Positions 17,220 through 25,809 of a stretch of DNA of 64,000 nucleotides are shown in pieces. Location: assembly GCA_012520995.1 (NCBI GenBank), contig JAAYNI010000096.1:1-64000 (forward strand), given 5' to 3'. The DNA comes from Candidatus Rifleibacteriota bacterium. Lineage in GTDB: Bacteria > Muiribacteriota > Ozemobacteria > Ozemobacterales > Ozemobacteraceae. Numbering within the stretch: position 1 is the stretch's first letter; each line of letters begins with the position of its first letter. The notes under the pieces were generated by a model. The model was given only the letters and a program-made list of their open reading frames with translations, was not told the origin of the DNA and searched no databases. Both the position numbers and the translations under genes were made by a program.

Positions 17220-18725
17220 TTAATCGGCACGTGATGCGGGCAAAGCTCTTTCAGAAGCCCAGTTTTTAATGAACTTTATTTGCTCTGACATCGTTCTGGA
17301 AAGCGGAACAGTGTTTCTGATTATATTATAAAGATGGTCTTGAGTCAGAGGCTGATTCATATAGAAGGATTCGATTTTAGCAGATGTAACCGCATGTTCT
17401 ATTTCTGCGCCATTCCAAAATTCTGTTGCCACTCCAAGAAGGGTAAGGTCGAAGTCTTCAGGCGGCGTGCCAGTTTTTTTTATGTGTATCCTGAAAATTT
17501 CTTCGCGTTCATGATCGTTAGGCAAATCCAAAAAGAATATTTCATCGAATCGGCCTTTTCGGATAATTTCAGCCGGCAAAAGGTCTATTCTGTTAGCTGT
17601 GGCCGCAACAAAGACATCAGAAGACTTTTCCTGCATCCATGTTAAAAAGGATGAGAATATATGGGAGCCCGTGCCGCCGTCTTTGGCTGAACTGCTGCTG
17701 ATTCCACCTTCAATTTCGTCGATCCAGAGTATTGCCGGAGCCATAGCTTCAATAGTGTCGATAGTTTGGGCAAAGGCTCCTTCCGGAGTGCCATAAATAC
17801 CAGAGTAGATTCGGTTCATGTCCATTCTGAAAAGCGGCAGTTTCCAGAGGCGGCTGATTGTTTTGACAGAAAGCGATTTGCCGCAACCTGAGATGCCCAT
17901 CATTAAGAGCCCTCCAGGCGGCTTAATGTTGGCAGCCTGAGCTTCTTTTGAAAAAAGCTCTTTTCGCTTTATCAGCCATTCCTTGAGATTGTCCAGTCCG
18001 CCAACGTTTTCAATGGTTTCATCAGACCTTACATATTCGAGTATGCCTGTTTTTTTGGCAAGTTGTTCTTTTTCGTTGTAGAACTGAGAAATTATGGAAG
18101 GATTGATTTCGTCTAGTCCATAGAAAACTTTATTGAAGACTCTGGTAATTTCAGCGGTTGTGAAGCCTCTAAGACCTGTAACAATGGCTTCAATGTCGGA
18201 GGTTTCAAGATTTATTTTAACCTGTCTTTTTTCAAGAATTTGACTGTAGGCTTGAAACATCGAAAGAATCTTTTCGTCGTCAGGCAGCTTGTATGAAAGC
18301 AAGTAAACTTCTTTTTGGATTTCAGCAGGGACTCTGAAAATAGCTCCTAAGAGAACAAGAAATCTGTTCTTGCCTCTGAAAAACATGGAGAAATCTTTTA
18401 TACGGCGCTGAAAAGGTACATCGATAAAGTATTTCGAACTGTCTTTTATTATGAAAAAAGCAGGTTCATCGCCTGAACACATCTCGTCCAAAGCTTCCAC
18501 AAGAGGAGTCGGGCGTGAATTGCCGCCAGTTTCATATACCAAGCCTTTGCGACAATCCCATGTTGCAAGGGTCGCTTTGCCTTTGAAAGCGGTTTTGGCA
18601 AAAGCTATGATTGCTTCGGTTGCCAAATCCTCTTCCCAAGTTTCTACAGCTAGTACAGGGCTGCCGCCGATAACAGCATTTTTAAGATCTTCGTAGAATT
18701 GTTTGGCGGAAGAAAGCTTAGTCAC
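17220..18725 (-). CDS. AAA+ ATPase, Ycf46-like
   Basis: A 501-residue cytoplasmic AAA+ ATPase closely resembling the Ycf46 family of cyanobacteria and plastids. The N-terminal half is the family-specific region. The AAA core begins near residue 255 with Walker A GISGCGKS, then PLFRMDMNRIYSGIYG, Walker B ILWIDEIEGG, sensor-1 VAATAN and the arginine-finger region RKGRFDEIFFLDLP. The family has been linked to photosynthetic CO2 regulation in cyanobacteria, but its role in a fermentative anaerobe is unknown. It overlaps a 68-residue upstream gene by four bases (ATGA), so the two are coupled. Confidence 0.82.
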   Translation of the reverse strand: MTKLSSAKQFYEDLKNAVIGGSPVLAVETWEEDLATEAIIAFAKTAFKGKATLATWDCRKGLVYETGGNSRPTPLVEALDEMCSGDEPAFFIIKDSSKYFIDVPFQRRIKDFSMFFRGKNRFLVLLGAIFRVPAEIQKEVYLLSYKLPDDEKILSMFQAYSQILEKRQVKINLETSDIEAIVTGLRGFTTAEITRVFNKVFYGLDEINPSIISQFYNEKEQLAKKTGILEYVRSDETIENVGGLDNLKEWLIKRKELFSKEAQAANIKPPGGLLMMGISGCGKSLSVKTISRLWKLPLFRMDMNRIYSGIYGTPEGAFAQTIDTIEAMAPAILWIDEIEGGISSSSAKDGGTGSHIFSSFLTWMQEKSSDVFVAATANRIDLLPAEIIRKGRFDEIFFLDLPNDHEREEIFRIHIKKTGTPPEDFDLTLLGVATEFWNGAEIEHAVTSAKIESFYMNQPLTQDHLYNIIRNTVPLSRTMSEQIKFIKNWASERALPASRAD

Positions 18726-18928
18726 GGCAGTTGTGAGCGGATTATATCCCTAATTGCAGGGTCAACAAGACCTAATGCTTGTCTCAGGGAAAGCTTGGAG
18801 GTTTCTCTGAAGAATCTGGCTTCAAAGAGATCTGCATAGGTCAAAGATTGAGTAGCCAATGTTTGCGGTATATCTTGATGTTGTTCTGTAACGCCTGCTA
18901 CTTGTAAAGTGATGTTGCTGTAATCCAT
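18722..18928 (-). CDS. Small protein upstream of the Ycf46-like ATPase, function unknown
   Basis: A 68-residue acidic-to-neutral protein with no recognised domain, predicted helical in its second half (LTYADLFEARFFRETSKLSL). The ATG at 18928 is preceded by AGGTGA at about six bases, and its stop overlaps the ATPase start in ATGA. This arrangement suggests a small adaptor or substrate of the ATPase, an inference from position only. Confidence 0.65.
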   Translation of the reverse strand: MDYSNITLQVAGVTEQHQDIPQTLATQSLTYADLFEARFFRETSKLSLRQALGLVDPAIRDIIRSQLP

Positions 18929-18984
18929 TATGTCACCTGTATATGGATGGTATTAACTAAGAGTCTAATATAAAATAGATTCTT

Positions 18985-19076
18985 TGGCAACAACAGGATT
19001 TTAAGCGGAGCTTAAAATCAGGGAGTAGGGGGCAGCTTAAGAACCCAACTAAGCACCCGCCACTCGCCACTGGTTT
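18985..19076 (-). repeat. Composite intergenic repeat, copy 3 (partial)
   Basis: The palindromic module TTTTAAGCGGAGCTTAAAATC at 18992-19011 with a changed centre is followed by GGGAGTAGGGGGCAG and by the CCACTC-type block CACCCGCCACTCGCCACTGG, which abuts the stop codon of the gene at 19077. Confidence 0.7.
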
Positions 19077-19559
19077 TCAGAGTTTGTAGTCAATAATAGC
19101 CGATATTCCCACGCCATATACTCTTGAGAGCCTTGTTGGATCTATGCTGGAAGTGGGGATCAAAGCTTGAAGGTTTAATCTGCCTTTGCCGGTAAATTTT
19201 CCGGATATAGCGTAAACGGCTCTGACTTGTTCTACTGCTTCTACAGGTCCAGTTACTTGACAAGCTCCAGCTTCTCCGCCTTCGCCGAAGGTAAATATGG
19301 GAACAACTTTTGTTGCTTCTTTGTTTTCCACTTTATTGTTGAGCATCAAAGTGTTTATGAACTTGTTCAATTCAGGACCTATTTCTTTTACTAAGATACT
19401 AATGCCTACGCCCTTTAAAACTTGTTCAAGACCGCTTTTTACCTTTTTTTTGCCAATTGATTTTATTTTGAATGCGTAGCTTGATTGAGTTGTCATGGCA
19501 AAGAGAAGACAAACAAGTGTAAAGAGTGCAAGATGACGTCTATTGAAATTTTTAAACAT
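19077..19559 (-). CDS. Small exported protein, function unknown
   Basis: A 160-residue protein with a signal peptide (MFKNFNRRHLALFTLVCLLF, probable cleavage after SSYA), then a basic segment KIKSIGKKKVKSGLEQVL and a beta-rich remainder. Two ATGs compete: at 19565 the GGAGGT sequence is only two bases away, while at 19559 it is eight bases away, so 19559 is chosen. No family is recognised. It is monocistronic, flanked on both sides by composite repeats. Confidence 0.6.
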   Translation of the reverse strand: MFKNFNRRHLALFTLVCLLFAMTTQSSYAFKIKSIGKKKVKSGLEQVLKGVGISILVKEIGPELNKFINTLMLNNKVENKEATKVVPIFTFGEGGEAGACQVTGPVEAVEQVRAVYAISGKFTGKGRLNLQALIPTSSIDPTRLSRVYGVGISAIIDYKL

Positions 19560-19624
19560 TTTCATTACCTCCAGCGTCAGTTTTAAGGTCTGCTACTATT
19601 CAGAAATAGCGCAAAATCTCTCTG

Positions 19625-20045
19625 GTTTCAATCCATGCTGGTGCTTTGTTTTCTCTAAAACTTTCCTGTCGGACTTTCAAAATTCACAAGACAATATCCG
19701 CTCATAAGATCGCACCGTGATGAGTGGTGCGTGGCGGGCGGCGAGTTTAATTAAATTAGAAATTATAAAATATAAATTAGAAATAACTGTTTAGAACTCA
19801 ATCGCTGTAAATAATAACAGCTTTTATATGCTGATAAACAGCTGAAGCCCTGATGTAAAGAAACTAATAATACTTAGATGGCATAAATCAAATAGAAAAT
19901 ATTGTCAATCGCCCTTTCTATCCCCTACACCCTACGCCCTGCTCCCTGATTTTAAGTTATGCTTAAAATCTCATCTGTGTGAATCTGTGTCCATCTGTGG
20001 ATAGAAAAAAATCTGTCCGATAATAAACATTTAGATAAAACGAAT
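19625..20045 (+). repeat. Composite intergenic repeat, copy 4 (most complete, forward)
   Basis: Used as reference orientation. In order: TTTTCTCTAAAACTTTCC at 19650-19667; CAAAATTCACAAGACAATAT at 19678-19697; the GAGTGGTGCGTGGCGGGCGG block (reverse of the CCACTC words) at 19724-19743; an A/T-rich linker with TGTTTAGAACTCAATCGC; ATGCTGATAAACAGCTG near 19828; CCCTACACCCTACGCCC at 19923-19939; TTTTAAGTTATGCTTAAAAT at 19950-19969; and GTGTCCATCTGTGGATAGAA near 19987-20006. The gap between the flanking genes holds no other gene. Confidence 0.75.
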
Positions 20046-20150
20046 TGCTAGATTTGTGTGAATAAATGTTTTTCTAAGGTTGCTAAGCATTTGTGCCGAT
20101 GTGGGAACTATATAAATAGAACTATTCAGGTTCACTGCACCGGAGGCAAT

Positions 20151-22205
20151 ATGTTATTTAATCGAAAGACATCGGAGAGAATATCTTTGAAGAGCTTCTC
20201 TAAACCTATATTCAGATATGGACGTTTAGTCGTTTTGGCTGCAATAATGCAGTTTGCTTCGGGGGGGCTTGCTCCTCTGTCAGCTTCAGGTCTTCCTGCT
20301 TGGTTTGCCTCCGGCCAGGAAAAGACTGCCTCTCGACCTCAGAGCCAGACTCAGCAGAACAGAGTCTCTTTTGTTGTTAACGGCTCCTCATATGCAGGGC
20401 TTGGAAGAGAAGTCGCAGTGAACCATGCGAGAACAGCTCAACAAAGCAAGCAGGCCTATTTGTCTTCGAAAAAAGAATTGGAAGGCATGTGTAGAGCGAT
20501 AAATGCAAGATATAACGACGAAAACTTGAGAGATATAACAGTAAGACTCTTTGTTGTCACGACTCAAATATATGAAGAATTTATGGAAAATTCTACTTCA
20601 GCAGTTGCAGCTGTTCAGACAGCTCAAAACAATCTTGAAAAAGAAATTTTCAATCTGGATAAAATAGCAACAGCTCCTGGCAATAAAACTTTGGGAGATC
20701 TTTACAGCAGCATAGATAACAGTATAGCCCTTGCTAATTCTCTGCAGGCTGCAGTTGCGCAATATAGCGTGTTTTTTGAGGGAAACCTTCAGACGGTGAG
20801 TTTGGCCAAAGGAACTTACGAAATGCTTCCGGCTTTGAAGGTTCCAGAGATAGATCTTCTTTCTGAAACAGCGAAAGAAATCATGAACAAGACACAAGCT
20901 CATGGCGGAGCTTTTAAAAGCTGGGCTTTAACTCTTAAGACGAATACTGCTCAAGTAGCAGAGAGTTTCGAAAACATGAAGAAGCTTGTGCAGGATACTT
21001 TGCGGTTTTCGGATCACTTTGCCATAGGAAGATTTCCTTTGAGCAATTTGCCGATGGTTACCAGAGAAAATATTTATAATCGTTTGAAGAGTATAAATGA
21101 AGTATTAAAAACTGTGAATCAGTCGTTGATGATAGCTGATTCTCAAATAAAAAACACTTCGGCTCAGTTTGTTAACTCGCTCTCAGCTTTTGTTGCCAAA
21201 AGTTCGGAGTATATCAGATACAATGCACCTAATACCAAAGAGTTGCTGACACAGGTTTCTAATTACAGCAGAAATCAGCTTATGGGACTTTTCACTAGAG
21301 TCAGAGATGAAATAGTCAATACCAGAGAAGTGGCTTCAAAGGCAGCAAATGCTTTGCCTACCGCTAATGGAAGCTCTATCAGTGTTTTGAGCGAAAAAGA
21401 ATTTTTGCAGCAGCAAACAAGAATGGCTATAGGCAACAAACTGCCTTTGTTCTTGCTTGGTTCAGGCACCAATTCTAATAATCAGGCATCAAATGTTTAT
21501 TCAGCAGAATATGCCTCTCAGGCTATGGGCAGGTTGCCTGGAGCTTCTGAACCTGTGGTGCAAAACAGTGCGATTCCATTGAAAACCAATGTTCTTCTGT
21601 CACAGACTCAAGCGCCTTCTTATTCTTCCGTGACTTCTGCAAGTATGTCACAGACTTCAGAAGACTTCTTTGCGACAGGAATGTTTGGAAATTCCGATTC
21701 AACTCAGACTTATGCTTCTTCTACACCTTCAAGTTATGGGCAATCTTATGGCTCGGCTGTTTCATACGGCTTTGGACAGGCTTCCGCTTCTTCGTTGAAC
21801 CAAGGAAGTGCAGTGCCTATCAATTCTGCTCCTCAATACCAATCTCAGGAGAATCAGAGCGGAGTTGTTTCCTTTGGAGATGAGCTGTTTACAGATACAG
21901 AAAAGTCTCTGTTGGCCGCAAGCAGCGGCAGTGACTTTTTCTTCTCTGAGCTGAACAAAGATACCTCTGTGCCTTTTGGCGGTGAAGATATGCCTGATTA
22001 TGGCAGCGGAGGCCCTCAGCTTTCAGATGATGCTGCTTATGGAAGCCAAGCTGTTGCTCAAAGACAAAGCGCAGGATTTAACGACTCAGAGCATAAGCTT
22101 ATTCAAATGAGTTTGATGGACTTGCATGCTGATGACCCTGAGTTGCAGTTTTTGAAATACGGCTCTGAAGAAGCTCAAGATATTTTTATGGAAGATTTTC
22201 AATAA
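20151..22205 (+). CDS. Large exported protein with Ser/Gln-rich C-terminus, function unknown
   Basis: A 684-residue protein. The start at 20151 is preceded by GGAGG at five bases; the open frame extends 93 bases further upstream but without such support. Residues about 20-45 form a hydrophobic export segment (RLVVLAAIMQFASGGLAPLS). Residues about 85-430 are predicted largely helical with an Ala/Gln/Asn-rich heptad character (coiled coils). The last 230 residues are low-complexity and rich in Ser, Gln, Tyr and Gly, typical of surface or secreted proteins. No family is recognised. It precedes hemB by 63 bases, with a terminator-like hairpin between. Confidence 0.6.
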   Translation: MLFNRKTSERISLKSFSKPIFRYGRLVVLAAIMQFASGGLAPLSASGLPAWFASGQEKTASRPQSQTQQNRVSFVVNGSSYAGLGREVAVNHARTAQQSKQAYLSSKKELEGMCRAINARYNDENLRDITVRLFVVTTQIYEEFMENSTSAVAAVQTAQNNLEKEIFNLDKIATAPGNKTLGDLYSSIDNSIALANSLQAAVAQYSVFFEGNLQTVSLAKGTYEMLPALKVPEIDLLSETAKEIMNKTQAHGGAFKSWALTLKTNTAQVAESFENMKKLVQDTLRFSDHFAIGRFPLSNLPMVTRENIYNRLKSINEVLKTVNQSLMIADSQIKNTSAQFVNSLSAFVAKSSEYIRYNAPNTKELLTQVSNYSRNQLMGLFTRVRDEIVNTREVASKAANALPTANGSSISVLSEKEFLQQQTRMAIGNKLPLFLLGSGTNSNNQASNVYSAEYASQAMGRLPGASEPVVQNSAIPLKTNVLLSQTQAPSYSSVTSASMSQTSEDFFATGMFGNSDSTQTYASSTPSSYGQSYGSAVSYGFGQASASSLNQGSAVPINSAPQYQSQENQSGVVSFGDELFTDTEKSLLAASSGSDFFFSELNKDTSVPFGGEDMPDYGSGGPQLSDDAAYGSQAVAQRQSAGFNDSEHKLIQMSLMDLHADDPELQFLKYGSEEAQDIFMEDFQ

Positions 22206-22234
22206 TCCCTTGTACGAGAGCTTTAATAATAGTA

Positions 22235-22270
22235 GACTGCCTTAGATTTAATTCGGAGGTGGTCTTTTTT
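22235..22270 (+). terminator. Terminator-like hairpin that includes the hemB ribosome site
   Basis: GACTGCCT (22235-22242) can pair along its whole length, counting G-U pairs, with AGGTGGTC (22257-22264), and six T follow. It could end transcripts of the gene at 20151. The right arm contains part of the hemB Shine-Dalgarno GGAGGT, so the same hairpin would mask the hemB start if it is read through. Confidence 0.4.
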
Positions 22271-23270
22271 GTTTAAGCCTGTGATAAGACCGAGACGCAT
22301 GCGTGTTAACAAGGGTCTTCGTAATATAATCAGAGAAGTAACCTTGGAAACAAGGCAGTTGATTTACCCGATTTTCGTTTCAGAGCTGGTGAATGAACCT
22401 AAGGAAATTCCTGGAATGCCAGGACAGATTCATTGGACATCAGACAGAATTCATGAGCCTGTTTTGCAAGGCATGAGAGCAGGTATCGGAGGTTTTTTGC
22501 TTTTTGGCGTGCCTGCTAAAAAAGACGGGGTCGGAAGCATTGCCGCAAGTGATGATTCCATAGTTTGCAAAGCAATCAAAAATATAAAAAAACATGCTCC
22601 TGAAGCTTATATAATAACAGATGTTTGCCTTTGTTCTTATCTTACCCATGGACATTGCGGCATATTGTGTGAAAATGGCAGCGTTGATAACGATCTTTCA
22701 GCTTCTGTAATCGCAAAAGTTGCTTTGGCTCATGCAAAAGCCGGAGCAGATATGGTAGCTCCATCTGACATGATGGACGGACGTGTTGGCCAAATTAGGG
22801 AAGTATTGGATGCCAATGGATTTGAAAATGTTCCTATAATGTCTTATTCTGCGAAGTATGCTTCCGCATTTTATGGACCTTTCAGGGCTGCCGCTGATTC
22901 TGCTCCCATAGAAGGAGAGACAGACAGAAAAGGCTATCAGATGGATCCTGCCGTAAAAAGAGATGCAATGCTTGAACTTGAATTAGATCTGGCGGAAGGA
23001 GCCGACATATTAATGGTTAAGCCAGGTTTGCCTTTTTTGGATATTCTTGCGAGAGCAAGAGATCGTTTTGAGGTTCCTTTAGCTGTTTATCAAGTTTCTG
23101 GTGAATATTGCATGTTGAAGGCTGCTTTTGAAGCTGGATACGCGGATCAGGAAAAAGCACTGATGGAGACTATGATTTCTTTTCGACGAGCAGGCGCTGA
23201 TATGATAATTACTTATTTTGCGTTTGAAGTGGCTGAATATCTGCATTCTGGAAAATATTTTAATGCATAA
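22269..23270 (+). CDS. hemB: Porphobilinogen synthase (delta-aminolevulinate dehydratase)
   Basis: Condenses two 5-aminolevulinate molecules to porphobilinogen, the first common step of tetrapyrrole synthesis. The 333-residue protein has the zinc-type Cys cluster DVCLCSYLTHGHCG (about 118-131) and both active-site lysines, in YSAKYASAFYGPFR (about 199) and ILMVKPGLPFLDI (about 252). The start is a TTG at 22269, eight bases after GGAGGT; it is favoured over the first ATG (ten codons in) because family members begin with the RPRR segment. It overlaps the following radical SAM gene by eight bases, and no other tetrapyrrole gene is in the window. Confidence 0.95.
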   Translation: MFKPVIRPRRMRVNKGLRNIIREVTLETRQLIYPIFVSELVNEPKEIPGMPGQIHWTSDRIHEPVLQGMRAGIGGFLLFGVPAKKDGVGSIAASDDSIVCKAIKNIKKHAPEAYIITDVCLCSYLTHGHCGILCENGSVDNDLSASVIAKVALAHAKAGADMVAPSDMMDGRVGQIREVLDANGFENVPIMSYSAKYASAFYGPFRAAADSAPIEGETDRKGYQMDPAVKRDAMLELELDLAEGADILMVKPGLPFLDILARARDRFEVPLAVYQVSGEYCMLKAAFEAGYADQEKALMETMISFRRAGADMIITYFAFEVAEYLHSGKYFNA

Positions 23271-24288
23271 TAACAATCATAGAGATGCATTACGGGTTTT
23301 AGCTTGGGAAACGACTCACGCTTGCACTTTGGCTTGTCCTCATTGCAGAGCCAAGGCTTCTTTGGAGCCTGCAGAAAATGAGCTGACGACTGCTGAAGCT
23401 TTTGTCATGCTTGAATCTGCGGCTCTTCTTGGAACCAAAATGTTGATTTTGAGCGGCGGAGAGCCTCTTTTGAGAAAGGACTTGGAAGAGGTTGCTGTGA
23501 AGGCCTGTGAACTGGGAATCAAACCAGTGGTTTCATGCAATGACGGCAGACTTCTTAGCGATGACAGACTTGAGAGTCTTAAAAAGTCAGGAATAAATCA
23601 CTTCAGTTTTAGTATGCACTCTGAAGACGAAGAGGAACATGACAAGTTTGTGCGTGTTGAAAATACTTATAATGAAGCTTTGAAAGCCTTTGAACGCATA
23701 AAAAAGCATGGAATGAGTTTTCAGATAAATACGACTGTTTTGCCTGTTAATTATAAAAAGCTTGAAAGTTTAAAAGATTGGGTAAAATCACTTGGAGCTT
23801 CTGCTTGGCATTTATTCTTTCTGGTTCCGATGGGACGAGCGGAAGAGAACTTAAATGAGACTTCGCTTGATAAATCTGCAGTTAACGAAGTAATTAAGTG
23901 GCTTGCACATAATTCAGACAACTTTGGAATTTCGACGAAAATAACTTGTGCGCCTCAATACGCTGCAGCCAGAGATGCTCTCGGGTATCCAGCTGAAAGC
24001 CGTGGCAGAAGCTGTATGGCGGGAAAGGGATTTTTGTTCGTCGGCAAGACAGGTGATGTAAAGCCCTGCGGCTATTTTGAAAAGTCTTGCGGAAATATTC
24101 GTCAGCAAAGTCTTGAAGAGATTTATAGAACCAGCGAACCTCTTTTAAGAATAAGAAATCCTGAGCTGTTGCAGGGCTTTTGCAGTAAGTGCAAAATGAA
24201 GGTCGTTTGTGGCGGGTGTAGAGCCAGAGCCTTAGCTGTAAATGGTGATTTAATGGCGGAAGATCCTAACTGCATATTTGCGAAATGA
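23263..24288 (+). CDS. Radical SAM/SPASM protein, AhbD/NirJ-like (tetrapyrrole maturation)
   Basis: A 341-residue radical SAM enzyme. The opening LRVLAWETTHACTLACPHCR carries CX3CX2C in the form characteristic of AhbC/AhbD/NirJ-type heme and heme-d1 enzymes. The C-terminal SPASM part has CGYFEKSCGNI and FCSKCKMKVVCGGCRARAL, which should hold an auxiliary [4Fe-4S] cluster. The ATG at 23263 lies inside the end of hemB (eight-base overlap), so coupling to porphobilinogen synthase is strong contextual support for a role in siroheme-dependent heme synthesis. AhbD, AhbC or a peptide-modifying SPASM enzyme cannot be separated by eye. Confidence 0.78.
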   Translation: MHNNNHRDALRVLAWETTHACTLACPHCRAKASLEPAENELTTAEAFVMLESAALLGTKMLILSGGEPLLRKDLEEVAVKACELGIKPVVSCNDGRLLSDDRLESLKKSGINHFSFSMHSEDEEEHDKFVRVENTYNEALKAFERIKKHGMSFQINTTVLPVNYKKLESLKDWVKSLGASAWHLFFLVPMGRAEENLNETSLDKSAVNEVIKWLAHNSDNFGISTKITCAPQYAAARDALGYPAESRGRSCMAGKGFLFVGKTGDVKPCGYFEKSCGNIRQQSLEEIYRTSEPLLRIRNPELLQGFCSKCKMKVVCGGCRARALAVNGDLMAEDPNCIFAK

Positions 24289-24440
24289 CAGTGAGTCGTG
24301 GGTCGTGGGTAGCGAAAAACCAGACTCAATTGCAGCAAGTGATAATTGCTTTGCCATTACTTCTGTGTATTCCGTGTGTTCTGTGGTTCAGAATTGTTTT
24401 TGGTTCTCATCTGTGTAATCTGTGGATAGAAATGCGTTTT
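24289..24440 (+). repeat. Composite intergenic repeat, copy 5 (partial, forward)
   Basis: It begins at the stop codon of the radical SAM gene with GTGAGTCGTGGGTCGTGGGT, followed by CAAGTGATAATTGCTTTGCC at 24336-24355, TATTCCGTGTGTTCTGTGG and TAATCTGTGGATAGAAA at 24417-24433. The same words in the same order are found at 56.4-56.6 kb. Confidence 0.65.
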
Positions 24441-24462
24441 AAGTTTCAGCTGCAACACAGCG

Positions 24463-25809
24463 CTAGTCGAGTTCTTTTAAGAAACTTCTTAGAGCTGTGC
24501 GTGCTTGTCTGATGATTCTCGCTCTTCTTACTTCTTTTTTCTCGCCTTCAATATTGGGGAAGAGACCGAAGTTGATGTTCATGGGTTCAAATTTTTTGTG
24601 CCCTTCAAAAGTAATGTAATTGAGCAGAGCGCCTATCATGGTTTCTTTTGGAAATTCTACAGGTTCTTTGCCGTTAAGCATGCGTAAGATATTTTTTCCC
24701 GCAACCAGACCTCCCATAGCTGATTCTGTGTAGCCTTCAACGCCCGAGAGTTGTCCCGCAATGAAAATATTTGGGTTCTTTTTGGTTTGAAGTGTCGGCA
24801 AAAGGGTTTTGGGAGCGTTGACAAATGAATTTCTGTGCATTTGGCCGAATCTTGTGAACTCGGCATTTTCAAGGCCAGGGATCATTCTGAAGACACGTTC
24901 TTGTTCTTTGTGCCTGAGGTTTGTTTGGAAACCCACCATGTTGTATAAGGTTCCTAAAAGATTGTCTTGTCTTAATTGGACAATCGCGTATGGTTTTGTT
25001 CCGCCTAATTGTTCTGCAAAACCCACAGGTTTAAGCGGACCGAATCTGAGAGATTTGGGACCTGATTCTGCTATAACCTCTATAGGCTGGCATGCTGAAA
25101 AAAAGTCTGATTTTGAAAGTTGTTCGTCTTTCTCAAGTTTGGACAATTCAATTCTTTCGGCTTTTAAAAGCTCTGATAAGAAAGCAAGGTATTCTTGCTT
25201 GTTCATGGGGCAGTTGATATAATCTCCGCCTTCTCCGGGTGTGCCATATCGGTCTCCTCGAAAAGCTTTGGTCATGTCAATGCTCTCAGCTGTAATTATA
25301 GGAGCTACAGCGTCAAAAAAAGAAAGGTTTTCAGAGCCTAAGAATTCAGCTATGACTTTTTCGAATGGCTCTGAGGTAAGAGGGCCGGTTGCTATAATTA
25401 CATAGCCTTCTTTGGGGATTTCCAAGGCTTCTTCATTTTTAAAATCTACCAAGTTATGGTTTTTTATGTATCTGGTGATTTCTCTAGCAAAGGCATCTCT
25501 GTCTACCGCTAAAGCGTTGCCGGCAGGCACTCTGTATTTATAAGCTGTATCCATCATATAGCTGCCTATCAAACGCATTTCTTCTTTTAGCAGGCCAGAA
25601 GCCCTGTCGTGAACGTTGCTGCCCAGAGAGTTGCTGCATACCAGTTCTCCTAAGAGATCTGTGGTGTGAGCGCCCGTAGTTTTTGTTGGACGCATTTCGT
25701 AAAGGGTGACAGGATGCTGTTTACGTATGAACTGATAAGCGGCTTCAGAGCCAGCTAGACCTGCTCCGATGATTGTTACCGGAGTTTTTTTCAAGTCAGC
25801 TTTTGTCAT
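24463..25809 (-). CDS. trmFO: tRNA (uracil-54-C5)-methyltransferase TrmFO (folate/FAD-dependent)
   Basis: Methylates U54 in the T-loop of tRNA using methylenetetrahydrofolate and FADH2. The 448-residue protein has the N-terminal FAD site VTIIGAGLAGSEAAYQF, the family segment LGELVCSNSLGS with its conserved Cys, and the C-terminal GVEGYTESAMGGLVAG motif. Its start overlaps the topA stop by four bases. It is the last gene of the dapA-to-trmFO chain; topA-trmFO adjacency is common in bacteria. Its stop faces the plus-strand radical SAM gene across a composite repeat. Confidence 0.96.
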   Translation of the reverse strand: MTKADLKKTPVTIIGAGLAGSEAAYQFIRKQHPVTLYEMRPTKTTGAHTTDLLGELVCSNSLGSNVHDRASGLLKEEMRLIGSYMMDTAYKYRVPAGNALAVDRDAFAREITRYIKNHNLVDFKNEEALEIPKEGYVIIATGPLTSEPFEKVIAEFLGSENLSFFDAVAPIITAESIDMTKAFRGDRYGTPGEGGDYINCPMNKQEYLAFLSELLKAERIELSKLEKDEQLSKSDFFSACQPIEVIAESGPKSLRFGPLKPVGFAEQLGGTKPYAIVQLRQDNLLGTLYNMVGFQTNLRHKEQERVFRMIPGLENAEFTRFGQMHRNSFVNAPKTLLPTLQTKKNPNIFIAGQLSGVEGYTESAMGGLVAGKNILRMLNGKEPVEFPKETMIGALLNYITFEGHKKFEPMNINFGLFPNIEGEKKEVRRARIIRQARTALRSFLKELD

